Assembly: GCF_019649055.1 (NCBI RefSeq)
Contig: NW_026570273.1
Coordinates: 682,001 to 746,000, forward strand
Reading direction: 5' to 3'
Origin: Paramacrobiotus metropolitanus
Lineage: Eukaryota > Tardigrada > Eutardigrada > Parachela > Macrobiotidae
DNA: 64,000 nucleotides
The translations under genes were made by a program, and so were the position numbers. The notes under the pieces were generated by a model. The model was given only the letters and a program-made list of their open reading frames with translations. It searched no databases and had not been told where the DNA came from. Shown piece after piece: positions 47,716-58,208 of the stretch; positions within the stretch are counted from its first letter, which is position 1, and the number at the start of each line of letters is the position of its first letter.

Positions 47716-48145
47716 TGTTTATTTTTTTCGTTCTCTCCGCCATTTTGTTCACCTTTATTTTATTTCTGCATGAAACAAAGCTCTGAACTGCACCAAGTCA
47801 GTACTGAATAAGCGGGCGCTCTCTAAAACTGCACTGAACGCGAATTAAGCCGGATAACAACTTTCCACGGAAAGCCGCCCGCTGTTAATTTGTGATTGGC
47901 TCATTGAGTGAGCTTTACGCTTAGCAGCGCCCCATCAGCCATTTTCACCTTTGCGTAATGATATCGACTATTCTAATAAATCTGCTCAGTGAAGAATTTT
48001 CAGTTGCCGAGCGCGTTTCGACTAGTCAGTTTAGTTGTTCTGACCTTTCCTGCTTTCCCGTCTTAAAGTTTTACTGCTACATCGTTTGATCGTTTTTTAT
48101 TGTGACGCGGTTTCTTTTTGTTTATACTTCTTTAAGCAGGTCAGA
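47716..48145. promoter_or_regulatory. 5' flank and leader of the RRM gene
   Basis: Lies between the Helitron end and the start codon of the two-RRM gene. A pyrimidine-rich run followed by TTTAAGCAG just before the start (48131-48139) could be the acceptor of a 5' leader intron. No TATA box is convincing. Confidence 0.3.
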
Positions 48146-49412
48146 ATGATGAGCAGCGAGGCGGACGTTGCTAGTGTCTCAGAACACACGGAAGAAGTCA
48201 CGGCGGACGTCGACCCTTGTAAACTGGTGGTAAACTACCTTCCCAGTGGTGTCAAGGAGAATTTTCTCAGGATGATCTTTGGAACCGAGAAGATCCTCGA
48301 GGGCCATGCACGGCTGGAGGAGTGTAAGGTGGTGCGACGCAAGACGCCCGGTAAATAATTCTACACGCTGTACTGCCTTTGGGAATATTAAAATGTACCT
48401 ATGAGGCTATGCATAAATGAACGGTTTTCATATTACGATAACCTTGCAGGCGGTTCGGTTAGCCGTGGTTATGCGTTCCTCAAGTACAGTCACGAAGATG
48501 CAGCAAAACGCGCGGTGAAACTGCTCAACGGGTTCATTCTGTTGAACAGCGGGTCGCCACAGGATGTTGACGCAGCGGGCGAGCGCAAAGTCAAGCGTTT
48601 GAAGGTAACAGCTAAATTATCGTATTTTCTAATTGAATGGCTTCAATGGCATACTACGTCAGATTTTTATATTAATGAAACTTTCGAAAAATTCTGGTAT
48701 TTCTTTGAGATTTTAGACAGCAATTAGTCAAGTTCCTCATAGTTCTTTCCTCGTAAAAAACTCCGGCGTAGTGCAAATGTTAATTTGATGTCCAATAATT
48801 CGATAAGTAATTTATTGTTAATCGTGGCGGATGATAATCTCGCAGAGAATGCAGAAACATACTGCATAATTTAATGGATATTCACGTGTATTCATTTTTA
48901 AATGCACATTTTCCTGGCAGTTTAATTAAGCTGGTAATCCGCACACAGGTGTCATACTGTCGGCCGGCGGACGAAGAGTACAAGAACACGAATCTCTTCA
49001 TCACGGGCATCCCGTGTAAATGGCAGTTGGAGGATCTCAAGGAGCACTTCGGCCGCTGGGGCGGCAAGATCATCACGTGCAAAATGGCTCCCCGTAACTG
49101 TCGCTGCAGTAAGTCTGCAAATTTTATACTGCACATTTCTTGTATTTCTTATTATGCTTGTTGATTTTGGTCAGGCTTAATATTCTGCCGGTTGTAGATA
49201 ACGCCACGGACGGTGACGACCAGTCGAATGTTCCCTCAGTTCCCTGCGATAAGACCGACTGGGCGTTTGTCCGTTTCACCTGCCATAAGGACGCCGATAC
49301 GGCCCAGCGACAGTGGCACATGCGGCCGCCGCTGCCCGGATGGGAGCGTGTGCTGAAAGTGAAGATCCTCGACGACGACAAGGCTGGGCTCCGCTACCTG
49401 GGCCTGCGCTAA
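48146..49412 (+). CDS. RNA-binding protein with two RRM domains
   Basis: Exons 48146-48350, 48450-48604, 48949-49108 and 49198-49412 encode 244 residues with phases 1, 0, 1. The acidic N-terminus (MMSSEADVASVSEHTEEV) leads into RRM1: RNP2-like LVVNYLPSGV and RNP1-like RGYAFLKY, split by intron 1. RRM2 follows with NLFITGIPCKW (RNP2) and DWAFVRFT (RNP1), separated by intron 3. LVVNYLP resembles the first RRM of ELAV and Sex-lethal proteins, but the second RRM is divergent and there is no third, so I do not name an orthologue. Such proteins bind single-stranded RNA and act in splicing, stability or translation. Two adjacent ATG codons are available as start. An insert (PQDVDAAGERKVKRLK) lengthens RRM1 beyond the usual size. 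Confidence 0.85.
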
Positions 49413-50229
49413 GGAACTGATTAGTAATCGTTAATCGTATGCTATGACAACTGGGTACTACGTGTGCTATGGCAACAATATGTTCATCTAATCATCGATT
49501 TAATGCTTGTTTAGCGCTGTCTTTTTATTTTTTTTTACGTTTAAAACCTTGTAAACTCTATACACTATACTGACTGAAACATTAAGAAGCAATACGTTGT
49601 TTTGTTGGCGTTTTATTGTATTTTTTTGTGCGAGCACATTATCGCTTATTTGCTTATTAAAAAAGAAAAGCGCGGGTGCAGGCTGTTCGTACTGTATTTG
49701 TTCAGGTTATGCCGCTTTCTGTTTCGATGGAAATTGTTATGCTGGTGACGCTCAGATCGTTATTCCGTAGAAACTGCAAAATCATCCTTGTAAAATTTAC
49801 CCGGACATTTTGCCGATTTTTAGCTCCCGCGATAAGTCAACGCACTGCAAAATATTCATAATATGCGAAATTGCCACATCGTGCTTACTGCGAACACAAC
49901 AGCGCTCTGCCGCGGTAGGTAAATGAACTGAACTGAAAGAAGCGAATCCTTATAGTCGAGTGAATTTGAGGTCGAAACTGTAAGTAACAAGCAATTATCC
50001 GATGCAAATACTGATAAAAACAACCGCATGATGTTGCATAATTCATACTGTTTTAGGACGGTATTTTGTTTTTGTGACGTACCGACGTGGGCATGACGGG
50101 GGTTTCCCCACTAACCCCCTGCTGTCGCCGTGAGCGACCCTAAAAGCAACGATATATTTTCCTACCGTTCTTCAGTTTATGACCTGTAGGCTACAGTAAT
50201 TGTTCGAAGTTTCGCTTGCCTATTGCACC
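49413..50229. other. Intergenic between the RRM gene and GPCR 2
   Basis: No supported gene. The 3' end of the RRM gene and the promoter of GPCR 2 should be here. Short frame at 49676-49861 has no context. Confidence 0.35.
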
Positions 50230-51813
50230 ATGATTAGCCGGTGGTTCGACGATGATAATATCACGGGTATGCACTGCGTGAACTGTACCACCACAACGGC
50301 GTCACGGTGGACGTTCGTCCCGCGATTTCTCTTGGCTATAAACGCGATTACCCTACTGCTGAATATCGGCGTTCTGGTGCCGTTTGTTGTATGCCGGCAT
50401 CTGCGGTCATGTTTCGCCGTTTACATCATTACGTTACTGTTAGGTGAGTTTGATGTGCTGCAGCGTCAGTGAGCATGCAGCGGACTAATTACTGTAAGAA
50501 GCTCGTAAATTAAATTGGCTACAAACTTTACTAATGCCGGTATGTACAGGGATAACCGAAAACTGTTAAACCCTGATGCACACGACGATGTTTTACGTTA
50601 AGAGACCCATAGCCAGTCATTCAACAGCAAAGAAGCTTAACTGAATTTTAACGGATGCATTTTCTAAAATGTATACCGCCGATCAAAAAGCAAATCAGTA
50701 TCAAATTAATTTTTGTCCCAAAATGTTGTTTTGGCACTAACGTGTAAACTGTAAACCAGAGAACGCATGTTCGAAATAAACTCGCATGTCGAACGGAGGC
50801 CTTTTGAGCATATGTCGCGGCAGTGGTGCAGAGCGGCGAATATCGCTCGTTTACGAAACCGGGTTTTGAAGTTAAGGCTGACGCCAAGGTTGGTTTTTCC
50901 ATTTTGGTTTTCGCTAAGGCGATCAGTCTTTCTGGGATCTCACGGAAGCGCGGTATTATTGCGAATTGTCGGAATTTTTAGCTGATACGCTATGTTGTTT
51001 TCTGTTCTCATGGCCTTCTAAAAAACGCTTCCTAATTCCTGTGTCTTTGCAGCGAACGTGGTCTTCTGTTTGACCAACAACTGGATGGTCATCGTGGACC
51101 AGACCACACCCCGCTGGCCGCTGAGCGAGGCCGCCTGCACCCTGCACATGTACACATCCTGGGTTTTTGAGGGTGTTACCATGCACGTCCATGTCTTGAT
51201 CACCCTCAACCGCATTTGGGCCGTGTACTTCCCGCATTCCTACCGCAGCAAACACACCGTCCGCGCCGCACTTTTAATGGTACTCCTAATGTTCGCGTAC
51301 GTGCACGTTGTCGCTCTTCCGGGCGTTGTCCTTGACGCCATAAACCACCGGACGTCGGAATTCTGCAGCCTGAACACCAACGAATTACCGCTGTGGACGG
51401 CGGTGGTCATGATCGTCATCTATCTGGGCCCCATCGGCTTCATGGGCGGAGCGTATCCCTTTCTCCTGATGCGCTACCAGCACCGCCGCCGTGTCAGTAT
51501 TGGACCGTCATTGCAACGCCAGTGGAGGCAGTCCTTAAGTGAGGGACATTTTAATTACCGCACCACAGATCATCGGCGGGGGTTCTTGGTGCTGACAGCG
51601 ATGACGATTAGCGTGGTGGTGTGTTGGACGCCGCTGCAGGCCTACTTCACCGTGGCGGTGTTTATTAATGTGGATTTGCCGCTGTTACGGCAGGTCGCCT
51701 ACGGCTTGTATTCAGTGCAAGGAGCGTTGGATCCTGTTTTGATTATTATGACCATGAGGGATCTACGGCTGACTATTAAGAAGCAACTGTGTTTTCCAGC
51801 ATGCTTCTTTTGA
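50230..51813 (+). CDS. Rhodopsin-like (class A) GPCR 2
   Basis: Exons 50230-50443 and 51053-51813 encode 324 residues; the intron (GTGAGT donor, TTTGCAG acceptor) falls at the same codon and phase as in GPCR 1. It begins MISRWFDDDNITG with an Asn sequon, has seven hydrophobic segments, the helix-3 cysteine (AACTLHMY) and its partner in FCSLN, and CWTPLQAYF in helix 6. As in GPCR 1, the DRY motif is NRI (ITLNRIWAVYF) and NPxxY is DPVLI. Overall identity to GPCR 1 looks high in helices 2-7 (CLTNNWMV, WVFEGV, MHVHV, RIWA, FPHSYR), while the third intracellular loop and the C-terminal tail (KKQLCFPACFF, with possible palmitoylation cysteines) differ. A receptor of unknown ligand at the cell surface; the pair came from a duplication that now has the RRM gene and a Helitron between its members. 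Confidence 0.88.
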
Positions 51814-52493
51814 GTCATGTGTTAAAGAGCAATTTTTTTGGCGTTGTTTGTTCCTAGAAGTGCTATCCTTGCAAATTGTACGAAGACAACAGCGCAGTAT
51901 TGATTTCATAATTTTTTAATATGGAAAATTTAAAACTTTTATTATGGCCGACCGTTTCTTATTGTGTTAGTACATGGCTGTTATCGAAGAGCATTTCTAT
52001 TGAGCAACGATGTTTTATTTACTTATCTGCTCGACTGCTCCTAATGAATAAATACAGACTCTGTACACATACGTTGCCTCGTCTTCCGCAAACCGAACTA
52101 GCTTTCCACAATTTTTTTCGAATTTAAAATGAATTTCAAATTTTGCTGCAAAAAAACATAAAGCAAGGCAAAAAAGTGTTTGGGAATGCGCGACGGGGAA
52201 AGTTGCCGTGTCTATATGCGAATTTGGTGCTATGTACCGGCCAAATCCCTTAAAAGAATTCTTGTATCAACATCGATTTTATCATTTTACCAAGCCCATG
52301 GTTATTGCAGTTTGCGCAGGCAGCAAACATTATTTAATGACGAAGTACAAAATTCGGTTGATTTGGTTGACAGCTACATTTTGGAGATTTTTATATTCGG
52401 AAAAACGTAACTGCCAGGTTGAATCAAGCGCAAAACATTTGATCTGAAAGATATTTGCAACTGCCGCAAAATTATCAGAATTTTCGACTGCTT
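51814..52493. other. Convergent intergenic with a repeat fragment
   Basis: Contains, at about 52150-52260, a fragment of the CCGGATGTTGCGCGC repeat family (gtgtttgggaatgcgcga, gctatgtaccggccaaatccc). Open frames over this fragment are not genes. The rest is 3' flank of GPCR 2 and of the coiled-coil protein gene. Confidence 0.45.
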
Positions 52494-53039
52494 TTATATT
52501 CCATTATTTATTTCTTGGAGCAGGGCTCTGTTAATGACGTCGCGGGTTCGCTTATGTTCTTCCGTAAGTGCACGCCAACATTGTAGGAAACTTGAAGTGT
52601 AACATTCATTGTTCTCGTTCTGCGCGGCCATGTACTTGTCCAAGTCCCGCACCATCTGAATTTGTTGTGTCCTGTTTGGATTCTTGGACAAGTCCCGTGT
52701 GATCTGCCTAAGCCACATCCGGATTTCGTTATGGCGTTGGATGAAGCCCGCCTGCATACTGCGCATTGTCCTCATCAGTTCGTCTTCCTTCTGCTGCTGG
52801 ATTTTGAGCAGGTCTTGCATTTGCTGTCGGTCCATCCCGTGTTGCTGGAAATACAGTGTATCTGATTGTCAACTAGTTAGCAGGCGGACTAAACCGGAAA
52901 TGTTTGATCTGCGTCTTTTTTTGGAGCCAATCTAAAAATGCCACGCTTCTTTTTTACAATAACATGGTAATAAAATTAATGATGGCCTTACCATGGACTG
53001 AACACATACCGGAACTGGCGGAACATACAGCATAATCAT
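52494..53039 (-). CDS. Small coiled-coil protein, two exons
   Basis: Exons 53039-52992 and 52844-52494 encode 132 residues, phase 0, with a GTAAGG donor and a TTTCCAG acceptor. The first exon gives MIMLYVPPVPVCVQSM. The second is almost wholly helical and charged: QQMQDLLKIQQQKEDELMRT, then RHNEIRMWLRQITRDLSK, a DLDKYMAAQNENNECYTSSF segment and a helix LTEEHKRTRDVINRALLQEI. No signal peptide or membrane segment. I do not recognise the family; small adaptor or complex-subunit proteins often look like this. The second exon alone has an internal ATG at 52835 and could stand as a 113-residue single-exon gene, so the upstream exon is the less certain part. Confidence 0.55.
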
Positions 53040-54089
53040 ATGCAATGTACGGTTAATGGCAAGAAAGGTTCTTCTTTCTTGGCTCAAAGCGTATTGCGTA
53101 CGAAAAAAACGCTTTTGAGTTCACATCCACTGCTGGCGATTTATGCGCGTTATATATGTCCTGCTGCACGCTGTATATTAAATTTATTATTAATTTGATA
53201 TACGAGTACCTTTTTCATGCAGTAAACTGTAGCTACCAAAAGTATACGGTTTAAATGTTCACTCGAATGTTATTCGGGCGAAAGGCAGTTGCACGCAAAG
53301 CTAATGTTAATCTTCTCAAATTTCGATCACTTACAAAACCGGTACATGCCATAAAATCCGAAATCTCGTGCCATGCGAAATAAAAACGTGCTTACGTCTT
53401 TATGGCGACGTCTTTATGGCGACGTCTTTATGGCTTTAACGTCTTTATGGCGATGTCCTAGAACATTGACGTATGTACTGGTGACAGCTGTTCCGTTAAT
53501 GATCTACGTAGCCACAGTGCGCTGTTAAGCTAATCTCATCTGATGACAATTAAAGAACATCAGTTCCAGATAATATTTCAACCGTTCTGTAATTTCGTAA
53601 TCGGGCTTTTACGGAATGTTACTAAGCGGACTCTAAAATTGATGCCCATAATGCACAGCGACAGACAACCTTACTGTGTGATCTCACGGTACGTTACCAT
53701 GGATATTTGATTTGCCAATCTCTTGAATGCCAGCATGCGCGGAAATCGTGCTACAAATTATTAATTTTAAGTCTGTACTTTATTTTTCAGTATGTACAAA
53801 GCGACCTTCGCTCAACAATTATAATCAAATGAAGAATTTGTCCCAATTTACATGAGAATGCTATGAGTAATGCTATTGTTCACCGTGGTAGGTCTGGGTA
53901 TGGTTACGAGATGTATGCATACTGTATGTAATGTATCGACTTAGCAACGAGCCATCTATACGTAGTGCAGTCCTTCCGATTGGGGGAGGATTCCTTCCTG
54001 CAGACGCGTTAATGACACCGACAGTGCGTCGTTTTACGTCCTCAAAATCAGCAGCGGTTACGAATGTAGCAGAACAGTAAGGTCGTACT
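53040..54089. other. Intergenic with a short tandem repeat
   Basis: At 53394-53458 the 14-15 base unit acgtctttatggcg is repeated about four times. Nothing else is supported in this kilobase. Confidence 0.45.
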
Positions 54090-54163
54090 AATCACCGCAT
54101 AACGGATCATCGGCGGGGATTTCTAGTGTTGGCCGGTATGACCGTAACCGTGATTTCCTGCCA
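54090..54163 (+). pseudogene. GPCR relic (helix 6 start)
   Basis: The bases aatcaccgcataacggatca and the following 54 align with GPCR 2 at 51555-51628. Translated they read ITDHRRGFLVLAGMTVTVIS against TTDHRRGFLVLTAMTISVVV, so the fragment preserves frame but is cut off at the start of a foldback transposon. No other part of a third receptor is found. Confidence 0.75.
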
Positions 54164-55680
54164 AGGTCAAAAGGAGGAAGGAAATTTTAGAGGAAGGAAA
54201 TTTTGTGTGGTCAAAAGGAGGAAGGAAATTTTAGAGGAAGGAAATTTTGTGTGGTCAAAAGGAGGAAGGGGAAATTTTCTGGAGTCAAAAGGAGGAAGGA
54301 AATTTTTCGGGTCAAAAAGAGGAAGGAAAGTTTCACATTCAGTGACATAATGATAAAATTTTTTGACGAATCGAATTTTTATAACCCAACTCCCGGTAGC
54401 GCTTCGAAACATGTCAACCGTTTCACACGAAGAACAAGAATTCCAAAACAGAAAGTCCATTCAAAAACACGAAACAACAAAAAATAACGAAAAAGCGACT
54501 GCGTTTGCTGAAGACATCGAATACTTTTGCTTAAGACATATGGCATATGCTGATCATCCGAATTGTGAAACCAAAATAAATACTGTACTACAGAAAAATC
54601 TACATACGCCGTTCGGGCGTCTTCATCAACCTTCCATATTACTGCCAGATGGTTATGCCGTTGTCTAGCAAAATTTAAAAGGAACTGCCTATAGGCACCC
54701 CCTTTCAGCCCCGTTATCTGTAGGCATCCCCCTGTTTTCCGTTGCTATGTTTCAAGGTCGAGGTTTCTTGACAATAATGGAGAATTTTTAAAAGTGATTG
54801 CACTCCCATGGCTAAGTTTCCGGTTGTGTAGCGACAGTTGCCCGGCACGAATCAATGCGGGCCAACGGTCTGCGCTTGGTAGTGTGAAATATAGAAGGGC
54901 ACCTCAGGCGCACCTGCCAGAGAATGCAGTATTTACCAAAGCTCCCACGCCCCACCCAACGCATCCGGCTGGCAGAGAGTCTTGAAACTGGTTGCAAAAG
55001 GGGATGCCTATAGCAAACGGGGTGAAAGGGGTGCCTATAGCCTCACTCAGTTAAAAATTCATAGTACAACAGATAATTTTTTATCTAAGTGCTTTGTATT
55101 AGAATTGCCCAACGACATCTTCACGAAAATACTTACTGGGGAATGACGCTTTGTGCGAAATGCGTTCATATGCGTCGCCGTTTTTGTTCGTCCACCGGCT
55201 AGATTACACCCGTCAGCTACGTCGGTCTGGACACGGGAAAGCTTGGTTGTTTTGATGAGCTATAAAGGAATCAGACAAGATCACACTCCGGTGGCATCGT
55301 AAAGGGCTTTTGTCCAAAATGTGTTTGTCGCTCACACAGGCTTTGGTCGGGTAGTATACCGGTATGCCATTGTTTTATGTCGAGTTCAAGCGCAGTGCTC
55401 GGTATGGTAATAAGATGCAAGGCATTTGCGCGCCATTTTTCGAGTGATGATGCAATAGTCATTGAGGCAATAGTTATTATGGAATGCTCCGGAAGTACAT
55501 TTAATAATTTATCGGTGGTTGTATTAAATACGGGAGTTTTAAGAAAACCAAAAAATTTTCCTTCCTCTTTTTGACCCGAAAAATTTCCTTCCTCCTTTTG
55601 ACACCAGAAAATCTCCTTCCTCCTTTTGACCACACAAAATTTCCTTCCTCTAAAATTTCCTTCCTCCTTTTGACATTGGC
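54163..55680. mobile_element. Foldback transposon with arms of GGTCAAAAGGAGGAAGG units
   Basis: The left arm (54163-54345) is a run of ggtcaaaaggaggaaggaaa and tttta/agaggaagg units; the right arm (55550-55680) is the same in reverse complement, ending ccttttgacattggc. Both tips read gccaa(g/t)gtcaaaagg. Between them lies 1.2 kb with a 101-codon frame (54363-54668, including STVSHEEQEF) of no known domain and a second, nested element. This is a foldback-type element with tandem-repeat arms. Confidence 0.75.
54685..55043. mobile_element. Nested MITE with TGCCTATAGGCACCCC ends
   Basis: Terminal repeats of about 45 bases: tgcctataggcacccccttt at 54686 and its complement (ggggtgcctatag) ending near 55042, each followed inward by cccgtt and a second (c/g)tataggcatcccc block. 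It sits inside the foldback transposon at 54163-55680, so it inserted later. Confidence 0.75.
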
Positions 55681-55872
55681 CGTTGTATATGCCAATGCAA
55701 GCCCTCTTCACGGTGGCGCTGGTTATCAATATATGAATTCGAAAATGATGCGGCAAGTACTGTAACATAAGCATTTGTTTTATTTGCTACATAAGATTTT
55801 GTTTCGACTGAGGCCGATGTAGAAGTGGCAGAAATCGACAAATAGTTGTAAATTAATTAGAACAAACCACTA

Positions 55873-56010
55873 TACAGTAAAACCTCTCTATAAAATACAG
55901 GCACGGTTCCGTCAGTTTCGTATGTTATACCGGGGTGTATTTTATAAAGGGAAACTGCCCCCAGGGGCGCTGCTATAATTTGGGGTGGGAGGCGACGCAG
56001 TACATGTATT
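55873..56010. mobile_element. Possible pogo/Tigger-type terminal repeat fragment
   Basis: The sequence tacagtaaaacctctctata then aaatacaggcacgg resembles the ends of pogo/Tigger DNA transposons, which open CAGT(A/C)AAACCTC. A diverged complement (ttataccggggtgtatttta) follows 45 bases later. No transposase or opposite end was found. A similar tacagtaaaacctgtaagat occurs at 2225. Confidence 0.45.
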
Positions 56011-56199
56011 TTATAAATGCAATATGAAGGCAATAGCAAGAATCTGTAGTACATTACAGATCTGTATGTATATATATTACATACGAGTACATTAAAAAAT
56101 ATAGATACAGAGTACAAACTTCGTTTTGAGTTCATCATAAAGTATGATTAGTACTTGAAGACTGGTAAAATAAAAATATTCCGGAGCTGAATGTTGTTC

Positions 56200-56700
56200 A
56201 GAGGTTCTCTAGTGTGGCATACTTTGGTGTGAAAACCGCTTATGAGTTATGCCCACAACATCCGGTTGGGAAATTGTGTTTGTAAGAAAATTACAAACGT
56301 TTAAACGCTTTCAGGTTTACCAAGAGTATCATTATATGCATTATGGTCCGCCCCACTTTAAATTTTGCATTTAAACGCAAATATCCATCATTATGAAGAA
56401 CCTATTTACACCGAACCACGGCTTTGGCATTTGTTTCACATTTTGAAATAAAATTTTTAATTTTTTAATTTCATTTTAAATTTTTTAAAAAAGATGGTGC
56501 AGAATGCAGTTAGACTTTTTTGAATTTCCTTAGTCATAGCTCCCGAACCGGATGTTGCGCGCACAAACGGTTACCACGCCAATGTACTCGTATACGAATC
56601 ACCTGGCTAGTGGCTACATACAGTAATGTCGTAAAATAAAGCGCAAAAGTGTTTGGGAGTGCGCGAAAGTGAGAGTTTTCATTAATTTAAGCGAATTTTA
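56200..56700. repeat. Dispersed repeat, CCGGATGTTGCGCGC family, inverted pair
   Basis: A minus-strand piece (56220-56285, ccaaccggatgttgtgggca) faces a plus-strand piece (56535-56690: gaaccggatgttgcgcgcac, gtgtttgggagtgcgcgaaag). Between them, ttacaccgaaccacggcttt corresponds to the centre of the pair at 46360-46990. Two loci with the same symmetric layout support one element family. Confidence 0.6.
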
Positions 56701-58208
56701 TTCAAAACCCGGATCACTTTCGTAAGTCTTAAGATTTTACGTTAGAATGCCCAGGACGCTTTGAGAACCGTTCCTTCCAGTGCTAATTGAAACAGATTTC
56801 CTGTTTACCCAAATCGGAAATTCCGTATAATAAATGTCCTTTTTAGCCACATTGCAAACAGTAAATTTTGTCGCCCAGTGTTTTCGTCGTTTCTTTGATA
56901 TTTTGGAATTTTCAAAACCATACGTTTTACTCGGACATATTTTGCCGGGGTGTTTTGCAGCAAGATGTAAACCGCAGCTAAAAGGTTCAGCCGGAGCCGA
57001 GTACACATTTACACATGATTTACCGAAACAGCGGCATTAAGTGCTGCTTTCCAGCCTCAAGCGGTTGTTTGTTGCATTAATCTTGGCGGCCATCACTGTC
57101 ATCAAGAAGATAGTTTCTTCATGTTTTGCGGAATACCTATCTGGCATTCACGCAAGCATTTTTGGTCAACGACTCAGGAGCTTTTTAGACTTATAGTTCT
57201 TTAGCTAAAAAAAGTTTATATTTCTTCTATTTCTTTTCTCTTAAAATAAATTCATTTTTCAATTTAAAAATTCTGTAAAGTAATTATAAATATTTATTTT
57301 GTAAAGTTTCACTGTTAAATTCCTTCGCTCATAGCCGACCGATCTTTCCGTATCGGGGTATATCCACGTTTACGAACCCGTACATTATATCGAAATTAGT
57401 GTTTTTTATGTTGAAATCTCTTCCCGGTAAGCTTTTTTTCAAATGACAGATTTCAAGGGCTTATTTGACACATTTGTTAGTGCTTGTTTTTCTCAAATAA
57501 AACGCTGCGAGCAAATGAAGTACGATGACCTCTACCATTGTATATAATTGTGTGGCTGTAGTAGTTCCATTAGATTTTTAAAAGCCAAGCTGAAATCTCA
57601 CACAGAAAGCAGTATCATGCAACACGGTACATACGACTGATACGAGTACAATGATACAGGCTAGTGACCGGTTGTTTAAAATTATTGGTACAAAGTATAA
57701 ATGAAAGGCTGTTAAGAAAACCGACGATAGTTACTTTTTTCGGCAAGGCAGACTCTGTACCTATGGAACTACAACACGATGCTCACAGAACGCATTAAAA
57801 CCAGATATTGAGAACTGGATTCTTCAACTCGGAAAACCTTGCAAAATTTAATTTCACCTGAAGGTAAAATTACTGTATATTCACTTGGACAGTAATATGT
57901 ATTCTTCAAACTTGAACTCACGATGTTCCGCTGCAAGATGGACAGTGCTGCGGGTAATACCGGTTGAAAAAAACTAAGAAAGTACTACTTTTTCATCTTT
58001 CCAACCTCGCTTTACCTATAAATACAAGCGTGGAGTGGATCTGAATTTTCACGAAAATAGTTGGGCATTTGAGCGTATATTTATATGTAGAAAGAACAGG
58101 TTAAACAACGGCACCTTTCCGCGTAAAATTTAGCCGGCGACTGAAAATTTTTTGTTTTGTTGGTGGTCACTATTATAAAATTCTTTCGTTTTAATTTGCG
58201 CCGTGAAT
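56701..58208. other. Intergenic upstream of CUB protein B
   Basis: No gene supported. Short frames near 56737-57040 on both strands overlap each other. The promoter of CUB protein B lies at the right end. Confidence 0.35.
58017..58024 (+). promoter_or_regulatory. TATA-like box of CUB protein B
   Basis: TATAAATA lies 185 bases before the start codon at 58209. It is the best TATA motif in the flank. Only the motif and distance support it. Confidence 0.4.

Noticed and set aside
54126-54350. Lys/Gly-rich 74-codon frame (KEEGNFRGRKF) as a gene
   Set aside because: It is the translation of tandem transposon arm units; the reverse arm gives the same effect at 55501-55695.
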